Source: Leguminivora glycinivorella (taxonomy: Eukaryota > Arthropoda > Insecta > Lepidoptera > Tortricidae). From it: a stretch of 64,000 nt of DNA. The translations under genes were made by a program, and so were the position numbers. Location of the stretch: NCBI RefSeq assembly GCF_023078275.1, contig NC_062973.1:23400065-23464064 (forward strand). Direction: 5' to 3'. The notes under the pieces were generated by a model. The model made no database searches. It saw only the letters and a program-made list of their open reading frames with translations, and was not told the origin of the DNA. Within the stretch, counting starts at the first letter, position 1. Each line of letters starts with the position of its first letter. Of the stretch, positions 20,851 to 30,563 are shown in pieces.

Positions 20851-23734
20851 TAGGCTTAACTCTTTCTTAATTCTACACCAAAACATAGCCGGATTGTTAA
20901 GTAAAAAAGACATATTTGAAGTAACTTTAAATGATTTACAAGTAAACCAGGGCAAATATTTAGACGTTATATGCCTATCCGAAACATTTGTTCAACAAGG
21001 TAACGAATTAAACATCAATGTCAGTGGTTTTAAACTGGCAGCTTGCTTTTCGAGACTCAAAAAAAGAGGCGGAACATGTATACTGATAAGAGACTATCTG
21101 GAGAGTAAACCACTTAATTTTCTAAAAGAATATGTATTGGAACAGCATTTTGAGGCTTGTGGCTGTGAAATTGAAGAGCTTAACTGTATGATTATTTGCA
21201 TTTATAGAACTCCTAGTTCAAATATAGATATATTTCTAAACAACCTTGAGAACCTACTTGAGTTTTTAGTCAAAAAGTCTAATAAAAAAGTTGTAATAAC
21301 AGGCGATTTTAACTTAAATTTCCTAAAGCCGACTAAACCACAAAAAGAGTTTAAAAACATCTTAGAAAATTTTAACTTCAAAGCACATATTACTACACCA
21401 ACTAGGTTACATACGTGTATAGATCATATCATATCTAACATCCCAGAAGCCGTAGGTGAAGTGCTTCCCCTGAGTCTTTCGGATCATAACACAGGGCAGC
21501 TACTTAGTATACCAAACCTTGGAAAGCCTCATCCTCCTAGTTATGTCTACGTAATGAAAAGAGACTTCAGCCATGAAAATATTCAAAAGTTTTATGACTG
21601 CCTAATGAATCTTTCATGGAGTAATGTTTACGATGAACCTAATGCGAATATAGCTTTTAACAATTTTTACGAGATGTACAAATTATTATATAACCTGTGC
21701 TTTCCAAAATCTAGAGTCAGAGTCAACAAATCGAATAAAAATACAAAGTGGATCACGAAAGGTCTGAGAAACGCATTAAAAACTAAGCGACACTTGAGGT
21801 ACCTATATTATAAGAAAAAAACACCGGAAGATAGAGTAAAATATAATAGATATAATAAAATACTTAAAAAATGTATACATACATCCAAGCAAATCCCAAA
21901 TAGAAATTATATAAATAATGCCAAGAATATTTCAAAGGCTTGTTGGGACGTAATCAAAACAGATATGAAACAGAGTGACACTTTAAAACCTAGATCAGTT
22001 AAAGAAATTAGTTACAATGATAAGATAATAAATAAGCCAAAAGACATTGCCAACGCCTTCAATGACTACTTTATTAATATAACTCATAAAAATGCCAACG
22101 CCGACATAAACTTAAGACAATATAATCATGACCTAAAACCGAACAGTTCAAATATATTTCTCTCTCCCGATGATTCGACAGAAGTAGCCAAAATTATAAG
22201 AACACTCAAAAACACTCAATCTGTGGGTTACGATGAGATTGCAACCAAAATAGTTAAGTCAACTGCTGGTATCATTGCCCCAATATTTTCTCATTTAATC
22301 AATCTAATGTTTGAGCAGGGCATTTTTCCGGAAGTGCTGAAAGTTTCTGTTGTTAAACCTATTTATAAAGCTGGGGACAAAATCAGTCCTGGTAACTATA
22401 GGCCAATTACACTTATACCTATATTTGCAAAAATAATAGAGAGAGCTATGTTTACTAGATTAATGAGCTTCATAAACAAATGTAACATAATTTGTGACCA
22501 GCAATATGGCTTTCAAAAAGGAAAGTCCACAACATTGGCTACTTTCAATATAATTAATAAAATAGCGGACCAGATAGACAAAGGGCAAAATACAGTCGCA
22601 GTATTTTTTGACATGAGTAAGGCGTTCGACCACGTATCTCATAAACTTCTATTGCACAAATGTGAGAAATATGGCATGAGAGGCTTAGTTTACTCATGGC
22701 TTGAGAGTTATTTAAGCAATCGGCGTCAAACTGTGGAGGTAACAGATCTGGACACTGATAATGTTCAAAATCAGTACAGGTCTGACATAAAAAATAATAA
22801 AGTAGGAGTTCCCCAAGGAACTATCTTAGGACCCTTATTATTTCTATTATATATCAATGACCTGCCCTCTGCTACTGACCACGACTGTACACTATTTGCA
22901 GACGACATATCCATTGTCATATCTGATACTTCTACCCAACATTACAACCATGTCATTAATGAAGCCATCATTACTATAATGAATTGGTTAAAAGACAACC
23001 ACTTACAAGTGAATGTCGAAAAAACTAAATTTATCCAATTCACTAATCAACGGGGTAAAAAAGAACCACTTACTTTAACACATAATGGCAAAACCTTAGC
23101 AGAGTGTGATAACACCAAGTTCTTAGGTATTGTTCTGGATGATAGATGCACGTGGAGCATGCATGTCGATAAAGTTTGTACCAATATTAGTAGATATGCC
23201 TATGTTTTAATGCGCCTGTCAAAAACTGCTGATAAAAACACAGTCATGAAAGCATATCACGGATTTGTGGCATCTAACTTAAGATACGGATTACTGCTCT
23301 ATGGCAATTCACCTCATATAAATCGTACCCTTATTGCCCAAAAGAAGTGTATAAGGGCAATCTGCAACACCTCGCGACGGACATCTTGCAAAAACCTATT
23401 TGTGGATCTAAAGTTGTTAACAGTACATGCCCTGTATATATATGAAGTGTGTGTCTTTGTAAAAATGCACCCTAACATGTTCAAAAAAAAAGGGGAAATA
23501 ACACACTTTAACACAAGATTTCCAAACAAGTTAGTCCTACCAAAAATAAACACTAAAATGAAAAATAGCTGCTGTTACACAATGTGCATTAAAATATTTA
23601 ATAAACTGCCTGAAGATATGAAAGAATTACCCCTTAATAGATTTAAAAATAAATTATACATATACCTAAGTCAGCAGAGTTACTACAGTTTAGATGACTT
23701 CTTAAATTGCAATAACGTACAGACTGATTACTGA
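20750..23734 (+). CDS. ORF2 protein of element B: APE endonuclease and reverse transcriptase
   Basis: The frame is open from 20750; residue numbers below count from 20762. Endonuclease: N41 in HQNIAG, E74 in CLSETF, D182 and N184 in GDFNLN, D241-H242 in SDHN. RT: SPGNYRPITLIP (542-553), QYGFQKGKSTT (581-591), FFDMSKAFD (catalytic D617), GVPQGTILGP (682-691) and FADD (712-715). About 270 C-terminal residues follow, including FLGIVLDD. No in-frame ATG lies before residue 143, so the endonuclease must be reached by reinitiation, a non-ATG start or a frameshift from ORF1, which overlaps it in another frame. All key residues are intact, so the copy may encode an active enzyme for target-primed insertion. 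CR1/L2 clade is inferred from layout. Confidence 0.92.
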   Translation, partial: HLVIVIIKIPSKSLPAHKPRTSFFLTKKVQILNDRLNSFLILHQNIAGLLSKKDIFEVTLNDLQVNQGKYLDVICLSETFVQQGNELNINVSGFKLAACFSRLKKRGGTCILIRDYLESKPLNFLKEYVLEQHFEACGCEIEELNCMIICIYRTPSSNIDIFLNNLENLLEFLVKKSNKKVVITGDFNLNFLKPTKPQKEFKNILENFNFKAHITTPTRLHTCIDHIISNIPEAVGEVLPLSLSDHNTGQLLSIPNLGKPHPPSYVYVMKRDFSHENIQKFYDCLMNLSWSNVYDEPNANIAFNNFYEMYKLLYNLCFPKSRVRVNKSNKNTKWITKGLRNALKTKRHLRYLYYKKKTPEDRVKYNRYNKILKKCIHTSKQIPNRNYINNAKNISKACWDVIKTDMKQSDTLKPRSVKEISYNDKIINKPKDIANAFNDYFINITHKNANADINLRQYNHDLKPNSSNIFLSPDDSTEVAKIIRTLKNTQSVGYDEIATKIVKSTAGIIAPIFSHLINLMFEQGIFPEVLKVSVVKPIYKAGDKISPGNYRPITLIPIFAKIIERAMFTRLMSFINKCNIICDQQYGFQKGKSTTLATFNIINKIADQIDKGQNTVAVFFDMSKAFDHVSHKLLLHKCEKYGMRGLVYSWLESYLSNRRQTVEVTDLDTDNVQNQYRSDIKNNKVGVPQGTILGPLLFLLYINDLPSATDHDCTLFADDISIVISDTSTQHYNHVINEAIITIMNWLKDNHLQVNVEKTKFIQFTNQRGKKEPLTLTHNGKTLAECDNTKFLGIVLDDRCTWSMHVDKVCTNISRYAYVLMRLSKTADKNTVMKAYHGFVASNLRYGLLLYGNSPHINRTLIAQKKCIRAICNTSRRTSCKNLFVDLKLLTVHALYIYEVCVFVKMHPNMFKKKGEITHFNTRFPNKLVLPKINTKMKNSCCYTMCIKIFNKLPEDMKELPLNRFKNKLYIYLSQQSYYSLDDFLNCNNVQTDY

Positions 23735-24221
23735 AACTTAACTATTAACTATTTAGGTACTTATTGTTTTAAATTAATTGGTCTGAATTGTTGTACCTAC
23801 TGACATCTAAAAACTGTGACATTCTTTATACCTTCTAATTTACTCAAATATTGCTCTTTTCTTATTTTAATGTTTAATCTCCTTTTATAATAGACGTATC
23901 TTTATGAATTTTAATTATTTTTTTTTCTCATGTTGAACCTAAGTTGCTAAACAATATTTGAGATACCAAATAATGTAAATTGTTATGTAATTTAATTATG
24001 GTGGGCCTAGCTTACTGTCTTCTTTTTCTCCCCTTGTTTGACATATAATTATCGTTAAGAATTGAATAATAAAATTATTGTTATAAGTAACTTAAGATAA
24101 ATTAGCTAGTAAGGAATTAATTTGCATGACTTTTTGAAGTCTAAATGTACGCTCATATAACCATTGTAACATCTTATTGTACTACATTTATAGCAAATAA
24201 ATATATTAAATATTAAATTAA
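23735..24221 (+). other. 3' untranslated region of element B
   Basis: AT-rich, no open frame. It ends in AATAAATATATTAAATATTA and a short A-rich tail directly before GGATAGAGATAGGGACAGG, the resumption of the hexanucleotide-type repeat. Confidence 0.7.
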
Positions 24222-24266
24222 AAGGATAGAGATAGGGACAGGAATAAGAATAGGGATTGGGGTCGG
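24222..24266 (+). repeat. Right remnant of the GGGATA/GGGACA array
   Basis: GGATAGAGATAGGGACAGGA followed by AATAGGGATTGGGG is degenerate hexanucleotide sequence like the border of the main array. It marks the far side of the CR1 insertion. Confidence 0.75.
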
Positions 24267-24673
24267 ACTAATCGGTCGGCAATCGATATCTAGGCAGTGT
24301 AAAATGCAGGTGGCTCAGTGCGAAGGGATTAGTAAGTAGGCATCGGCGAGTATCCTGCATCCGTAATAACTATTGCATTCAATGAACTGTAAGAAGATCG
24401 TTGTTTGCTTGCCTTTTATATGTTTACGTTTGCAATAAGTATAAGGAAAATGGAAAAAATTGTAAGCGATAATGCAAGGAAGTACTTTTTACCCTACCGA
24501 CCATAGCGTCGAGATACTGGCTATGTGGGTTGTATGAAGTTTCCCCAGTATAAATATTTATATAGGTAAAATACAAACATATTCGTACCTACTACCTACG
24601 CTGTGGTCGCTGTGTAACAATTCTACAATCATTGCAAGAATTTCTTTTAAATCAATAGTAATATGTGTAAGGT

Positions 24674-24757
24674 ACAGTCAGCCAAAAAAGTGGTTTAAGT
24701 ACCACTTTTCGATCAATAGAGTCGAAAAGTGGTAAACCACTTTCTTGGCTGACCGTA
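24674..24757. mobile_element. Small foldback MITE
   Basis: GTACAGTCAGCCAAAAAAGT and its near-complement ending GGCTGACCGTAC enclose AAGTGGTTTA/TAAACCACTT, an 84-bp hairpin. Confidence 0.8.
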
Positions 24758-24758
24758 C

Positions 24759-24815
24759 AGCAAATAGATCAGTTACAATGGCCCCCCAGTCCAGAATTGT
24801 CCCGCTTTACCTTAA
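24759..24815. mobile_element. MITE family M, right-end fragment
   Basis: CAGTTACAATGGCCCCCCAG then GAATTGTCCCGCTTTACCTTA match the right terminus of family M. The left part is absent; the foldback at 24674 abuts it. Confidence 0.75.
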
Positions 24816-24941
24816 TCGAAGTAATCGCGGACAGATGTACCTACAAAGAAACCTACGGATCCAAATGAAAATCTTATTTTTTGTAAACGTTTCAATAAGA
24901 ATACTTTTATTACGCGGGCGAAGCCGCGGGTAAAAGCTAGT

Positions 24942-25339
24942 TATTTATATTTATTTATTTATTCATGAACAATAACAATTGTGTCTGAATGTACTACATC
25001 TAAATATTAATCTAACATGCATAAATTTTACAACATATAGTAAAAGCCAAATGCAAATTAGTTGCATACTACTTAAAAGAAAAGGTAAATAAGCCTTGTA
25101 TTTAAATAAAATATAAGACTAACGTCATTGTGTCTTAAAACTTTTATAGGTATATTATGAAGGTTTTTTTTAAATATTTTTATGTTAACTATCGAGATTT
25201 TAGTTTTAATTACTTACTTAAAATAACCAAGAAAACCTTTAAACTCACCTGAACACAAAAAGGATCAATCGCGTAATTTAAAGATAGGCTAAGAATTATT
25301 AAAAATATGGAAGTAGATTAACAATGAAGTCCAAGTTAC
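24942..25339. other. Interior of the split DNA transposon
   Basis: AT-rich, no gene. It begins with an (ATTT)n tract just after the Helitron end and leads into the ACAGAGGTAAAT-type repeats. Confidence 0.35.
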
Positions 25340-25781
25340 AGAGGTCATAGATTGACTGTGTCTCAGGTACAGAGGTAAATTTTTATAAAATTCTTAACAA
25401 ACAATTAAGTTCATATACATTTCAAATATAGTCTCAGTAACAGAGGTAAAATACACACTCTGTCTCACTAATAGAGGGGAATGTGACTATAAAATCGAAA
25501 AGGCTAATACTACTAATAGAGGTAAATCGGTGCGAAAGTGTCTGGACCACACCTTGGGTCCCAACTAAAAAGGTTTCACACTTATCCAGGTCCCACTTAA
25601 CCAGGTTTCACTGTTAACATTTTGGTTTGTCTAAATTATTATACAGTTTCCATTTTGTTAAGTAAACCAATTCCCAATCCCCTTCCATGAAATACGAGAA
25701 ACAACACTTTTATCTAAATTATGAATGAAACGTACCTCCACAAAAACTATAGAAGTTTATTTTTGTTTAGTGTACACTTAT

Positions 25782-26555
25782 AAGGTACAGCGGGGCACAT
25801 CCCAACTGGGGGGCAATTGTAACTGATTCATTTTTTCCATTATTACACTATTAGGTTGAGTTCCACATGTATCCACCGAACAGCGGACACTCTAATTAAT
25901 ATATACTCAAAGACAATACTGACATTGAACGTGAACGTAGGGCCTTGTCTATAAGAGCTAACATGATTGCCCGCAGGTTTGCACGTTGCTCTAGGGACAG
26001 CAAAATAACTCTTTTCAGGGCTTTTTGTACCAACTTTTACACGTGCAGCCTGTGGAGCAAATTTACAATAAAGTCTTACAAGGCCCTACAAGTTCAATAC
26101 AATAATGCGTTCCGGGTTTTGATGGGGCTGCCGCGCTATTGTAGTGCGTCACAAATGTTCGCTGATGCAGGAGTAACGTGCTTTAAAGCGGCAATGCGCC
26201 TGCGAGCCGCCTCGCTCGTACGACGCGTGCGCGCCAGCCCCAACACCATCCTGGCCATGATTGCGGACAGACTTGACTGTCCGTACATAGTGCACTGTTG
26301 TGAACTTCACAAGCCCAGTAACGGTGTACTATTTAGTTAAGTTATTTATTGTATCACTAACATAGTTTTTAAGTATTATTGTACATAACTAACATCTTAT
26401 GAGCCATGAGCTTGAAATAAATGAAATTTAATTTAATTTAATTTAATTTTAATTTAATTTAAAATTTAATTTTTAATTTAATAATGAAAACATTGGATCG
26501 AAAAAAAATTATCAGTTGCATTTGCCCCCAGTCGAATTTGCCCCGCTGTACCTTA
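25782..26555. mobile_element. MITE family M split by a LINE fragment
   Basis: Left end AAGGTACAGCGGGGCACATC (25782) and right end GAATTTGCCCCGCTGTACCTT (to 26555) are inverted repeats. The core GTGTCCACCGG region is interrupted at about 25902 by a LINE tail ending near 26478. Confidence 0.85.
25902..26478 (+). pseudogene. Non-LTR retrotransposon ORF2 C-terminus, 5'-truncated, with (AATTT)n tail
   Basis: The frame is open from the insertion boundary to 26340, encoding about 140 residues: IRANMIARRFARCS, then TNFYTCSLWSKFT, LQVQYNNAFRVLMGLPR and ADRLDC. This is the conserved C-terminal region after the RT palm of many Jockey-superfamily LINEs. No RT motifs remain. The 3' end carries repeated TTTAA/AATTT units typical of LINE tails, then MITE sequence resumes. 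Because the fragment sits inside a MITE, its insertion is younger than that MITE copy. Confidence 0.85.
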
Positions 26556-26811
26556 GTTTACTTTCTTCATATCTGAAATATAGAGTGTAAAACTACAGGC
26601 ACGGAAAGTGAACGATTGGCATATTATTATCTATTGTCTACGCGCACATATAGATATAGTATAACGTAGTCAATCCATAATTCACTGTATCCCCGCAAAC
26701 CATTTTGTCCCACAACAAACAACGTTATTGATACAAAATGAAATAAAAACGATCGCGCGGCCAAAGTAAACATCGCTGATAAATACAATAAATGTAATGT
26801 TTTTCAGCTAA

Positions 26812-27050
26812 AGCACAGTATAATAAAGAGTACTATTGTACATTATGGCCACTCCCGCTCCCCGCTGAAAGTGCCCCCACCCCCTCTCGGATACCTCACA
26901 GTTATCGCCTGTCAAAAACGCAAACAGTCGACCTGCCATATCTGACTCATTCAAGCACGGTACGCGTGCACCTACACGAGCTTAGAATGTGTGCTAGGAA
27001 CGCGCCTCTTTCATATATTTGATCGCCAGTGTCCGAGATGTGGCTAAAGT
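26812..27050 (+). mobile_element. Interspersed repeat family V, copy 1
   Basis: Shares GTATAATAAAGAGTACTAT, CACTCCCGCTCCCCGCTGAA, TCATTCAAGCACGGTACGCG and GTCCGAGATGTG with an inverted copy at 48040-48426. Non-coding; class unknown. This copy preserves the empty site for a MITE found in the other. Confidence 0.8.
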
Positions 27051-27154
27051 ATAACATTGCGACTTTTTGCAGCCATAAAAACAAAAAAGTCTAGATAAAT
27101 TATACGATGTACCTAATCCAACAAATACAAATATCGAAGTGACGAAAAAAAATA

Positions 27155-27332
27155 TCCATACTAGTATTATAAATGGGAAAGTGTGTGTGTCTGTTTGTTT
27201 GTCCGCCTTTCACGGCAAAATGAAGCAACGAGTTGACGTGATTTTTTAAAGTGGAGATAGTTGAAGTGATGGAGAGTGACATAGGCTACTTTTTGTATCT
27301 TTCTAACGCGAGCGAAGCGGGGAAAAGCTAGT
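27155..27332 (+). mobile_element. Non-autonomous Helitron relic
   Basis: Starts TCCATACTAGTATTATAAAT and ends GCGAGCGAAGCGGGGAAAAG-CTAGT. Contains TGTCCGCCTTTCACGGCAAA. About 180 bp. Confidence 0.85.
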
Positions 27333-27937
27333 AAATAATAAATCTGCGTTTGAAAGTTGACGTCGCAGAAAATTATAAATAAGCCTGTCACATTTTTCCC
27401 AAACATTTATGTGTTAATATAATTAATCTAATTTTATTTTTTCTCCCAAAATATTATCACAAAAATAACATTGTGAAACTTGTCATGAGACGTCAGAATA
27501 CTCAAACATCTTCCACCCAAAATACTCCAGTTTTTCGATCATCTGAACCTTCGAGTTCGTAAATTTTTCATGCCGTAAGAAGTGTTTGCGAACAGGAAAT
27601 GAGCAAACGTAAAAATAAAATTTGGAGATATCTCAAATGTAAGTTACGCGTGAAACGAAACGTCGGCGTTTTCCGACATTCCCGTATTCAGGTGCAAATT
27701 GTTCTTTAAAAATGTTCCACATTTTGGCCTCAATACAATGTTACACATTTTGGTTCAATGGAATTTTAACTTTCATGTGAATAAATAAAGTAGCAAGTTA
27801 AAATGTCACTGGGATCAAAATTTTTTGTATGGTACCCACCACCATTAATTATTACAATAAAACTCTTTGAATCATCCTATATGCAGCGTGACGTCAAATT
27901 GATGTCATCAGCATGAAAGTTATGGGCCCTGCTGATG
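27333..27937. other. No gene seen
   Basis: AT-rich unique-looking sequence without recognised repeats. Confidence 0.35.
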
Positions 27938-28033
27938 TACAGTCAACAACACAGCTGTGAACACAAAGTGGCAAAAATATGTATACAAAACTTTATTGCC
28001 TGTACATTAAGGTGCTGTGTTGTTGACTGTACT
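27938..28033. mobile_element. Small foldback MITE
   Basis: GTACAGTCAACAACACAGC and its exact complement GCTGTGTTGTTGACTGTAC close a 95-bp element. Confidence 0.85.
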
Positions 28034-28330
28034 ACGACTCTATGGCGTGCTACGACGTGGGCAAGTGCTACGAAGTAAACGGAGTACAATGCAAGACTTG
28101 TATTTTGATCACATAATTTTTAAGAAAAAAAAACCGCCTTCCTTTGGGGTTCTGGTGATAAATACTTTCAAATGTTGGATTATGTTATCAATTCGTCTGT
28201 ATATTTTTTAATGTTTGTTATTCGATACCTCCGTCATTTCTGAACCAATTTTGAAATCTGGATGATTCTGAAGTACTTACAGATGAGAATGATTATCAGA
28301 ACGGAACTCTAACCAGGGGCGGCTCACTCT

Positions 28331-28830
28331 TCATCAGCAGTTCCACTGCACCAAATGTCACTGTTCTGGACGTAAGTGCATGCTGTTCTTATAAAAATAC
28401 CAAAGTCACTATAAGTGTGCCGTTCAGATTTGAGGAGTTCCGTTCTGACCATCATCAGCAATTCCACTGCACCAAATATCACTGTTCTGGACGTAAGTGC
28501 ATGCTGTTCTTATAAAAATACCAAAGTCACTATAAGTGTGCCGTTCAGATTTGAGGAGTTCCATTCTGACCATCATCAGGAGTTCCACTGCACCAAATGT
28601 CACTGTTCCGTACGTAAATGCATGCTGTTCCTTTAAAAACACAAAAATCACCATATGTATGCCTTTCAGATTTGAGGAGTTCCCTCGATTTCTCCAGGAT
28701 CCCATCATCAGAACTGGGTTCTGAGAAAAATGGGACCAATCTGTATGCATATACATTCAATCAAAAGAAAAATTTTCAAAATCGGTCTAGTAACGACGGA
28801 GATATCGAGGAACAAACATTAAAAAAAAAA
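28331..28830 (+). repeat. 121-bp tandem repeat and its A-rich tail
   Basis: TTCCACTGCACCAAAT recurs at 28341, 28462 and 28583 (spacing 121). Each unit has GTGCATGCTGTTCTTATAAA and GTTCAGATTTGAGGAGTTCC. The final part leads through GATTTCTCCAGGATCCCATC to a poly-A run near 28820. Probably a non-autonomous element with expanded internal repeats. Confidence 0.85.
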
Positions 28831-29613
28831 AAAAAACATACAGACGATTCCCCTTCCTTTGAGATTTGGAAGGCGGTTAAAAAACAATATAAACATATTG
28901 TACAACATAAAACAATATACAATTATACTATACACACCTAATTTCAGTATAAAAAAATATATGTCAAAAACATTTTTGACATATTTAATTTTTTTAATCG
29001 GTTTTTTAAGTAGAACGGACGTGTGATCTGGCGATTTCATCACGTATGATGAAATCTCGAGATCACATGAAAGCTTAACATGCCTTTGATCGATAGCTGT
29101 CATTGATACCACTTATTACTTCCTCTTAATCTAGATTACGTCACGTTCAATATCACCAGTTACCTCATTCACTAAAACATCTTAACTCTGACCCGATAAC
29201 CAATATATCTTGACCTCAAGATACAATGCAAGTGAGCATTATCGTGGATCAGTCTTATACTGGTTCGCAAGATATGCCCTTAGTAAGATATAAAGCGCCA
29301 AAGCTTAAACGAAAAGTGTTTATGACGTAACAAAATTATATCATAATCAAATTGGTTACGCGCGCCCCTGCTTTCCCAACAACGCTGTTACATATGTGCA
29401 GAATAAAGCAGACATCATCCAATTGAAATATAATTGAAGTTTCCGAATATACCTGTAACTTAGTATCGCGTGTATAGGTGCATAGATATGGAGGGATCGG
29501 GTGGGATTAAAAGATAGACATCAGAACATAAACATGAGACCCTTTATCTGTCGCAAAACGGGGCCGCATATATATCAATAATAAGTTTGGTCAATATTTG
29601 CGGGCCTACATTC
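28831..29613. other. No gene seen
   Basis: AT-rich stretch with a short inverted pair (GATTTCATCACG / CGTATGATGAAATC) near 29031-29056. No coding signal. Confidence 0.35.
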
Positions 29614-29621
29614 GTATATTT

Positions 29622-30029
29622 TAGAGATGGGCCGAATATTCGGTAAATATTCGGTATTCGGCATATTCGGCAACTTTTTCAATGTTCGTCTTCGGACGAA
29701 TGATTCGGTTGCATTGCCGAATATTTACCGAATAAACAAAGTAAATAACTAATGAAGATCTTACGTATTCCATTGGATAATAATAAGCTCCTATTTTAGT
29801 AGCTTTCTAAGGAACTACTAAAAAGAGATAATTACCTATGCGTCAAAATATCAATGTAATATATAACCATTATGTCCATTATCAATCATTTAATAGTTTT
29901 AATATTAACATCCGCTTTAAAAATATGGCGTAACCGAATATTCCGCCGAATGTTCAGTTCGGTAACAGCTAAACCGAATGTTCGGCCGAATATTCGTATT
30001 CGGCAAAGTCCATATTTGGCCCATCTCTA
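29622..30029. mobile_element. hAT-like MITE with 8-bp target duplication
   Basis: An 8-bp duplication GTATATTT (29614-29621 and 30030-30037) flanks 12-bp inverted ends TAGAGATGGGCC / GGCCCATCTCTA. The interior is full of CCGAATATTCGG-type motifs repeated in both orientations. 8-bp duplications are typical of hAT elements. 408 bp, no transposase. Confidence 0.9.
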
Positions 30030-30243
30030 GTATATTTAATAAGAGGTGTGGCGTTAACTAATAAATTGAGCTGATAGACGTAAAGTATCTAATTATAAGG
30101 GTTAATCAACTCCGCTTCAGTTTCCATGGTTCCGCTTTTTGGGTTCATCTGTAGAAATGTTGTCTTGCATGAATTCGTATGCGATAGACCATTCAAAAGA
30201 GCAGGGACAAGTAATTTTTTTAAGTAAATGAAAATAATATCCT

Positions 30244-30385
30244 TACCCCTTTATTCATAAACGTACACTAAAGTTATCAAACCGATAAAGTTCGTTTGTC
30301 CCTTTCTATCACACTAATATGTTGGAAAGGGACAAACGAACTTTATCGGCTTGATAACTTTACTGTGTTTATGAATAATAAAGTG
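30244..30385. mobile_element. Hairpin MITE family T, copy 3
   Basis: CTTTATTCATAAACGTACAC at the left and a matching complement at the right, with AAAGTTCGTTTGTCCCTTTC / GGAAAGGGACAAACGAACTT around a short loop. Confidence 0.85.
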
Positions 30386-30426
30386 ATACACACATACGTT
30401 ATTCATAACTTCGAAAACTATTTTTC

Positions 30427-30563
30427 AGTACAGATGGTGTTTTTTTTACGCACTAGTGCGAGAAGTGGTTCATTATATGCCAGGTCGAAACTTCGGACGC
30501 TCATCTGTACTGAAAAACGTCGTACGATACTCGTGCGAAAAGGAAATTCGTAACTCGTGTCGA
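30427..30563. mobile_element. Left half of a foldback MITE interrupted by LINE C
   Basis: Starts at a CAGTACAGATG...CATCTGTACTG mini-foldback (30427-30513). It continues with CGTACGATACTCGTGCGAAA and GGAAATTCGTAACTCGTGTCGA, whose complement appears beyond the LINE at 32190-32240. Confidence 0.65.

Larger units (their letters stand above)
18859..24221 (+). mobile_element. CR1-like non-LTR retrotransposon, element B, structurally intact
   Basis: About 5.4 kb: a leader (18859-19305), ORF1 (19306-20850), an overlapping ORF2 (to 23734) and a 490-bp 3' region ending in an A/T-rich AAATATTAAATTAAAA tail. GGGATA/GGGACA-type sequence lies on both sides (to 18858 and from 24222), so the element inserted into the hexanucleotide array. 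Both ORFs are uninterrupted and all expected catalytic motifs are present. No target duplication can be recognised within the repeat. Confidence 0.85.
16376..24941 (+). mobile_element. Helitron with tandem interior, carrying satellite and CR1 element B
   Basis: The 5' start TCTAAATATATAAAAGAAG followed by (CTGA)n matches the short copy at 36333. The 3' end, CGCGGGCGAAGCCGCGGG...CTAGT at 24941, matches that copy's 3' end over about 55 bp (AACGTTTCAATAAGAATACT vs AACGTTTGAATAAGATTACT). So both ends of one Helitron family frame about 8.6 kb. Inside are three and a half tandem units, the (GGGATA)n array, a 5.4-kb CR1 element and small MITEs. No Rep/helicase gene is visible. Confidence 0.7.
16180..25613. 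mobile_element. DNA transposon with CAGTGAAACCTGG ends, split by a Helitron stack
   Basis: The left terminus CAGTGAAACCTGGATAAGTG (16180) and the complement of the right terminus at 25613 (CAGTGAAACCTGGTTAAGTG) are near-perfect inverted repeats. Both sides carry repeated TATAGAGG or ACAGAGGTAAAT motifs (16218-16350 left; 25340-25530 right). Removing the Helitron at 16376-24941 leaves an element of about 0.87 kb. A TA precedes the left end, but the right flank is TT, so a clean TA duplication is not shown. Two separate solo pieces remain possible. Confidence 0.6.
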
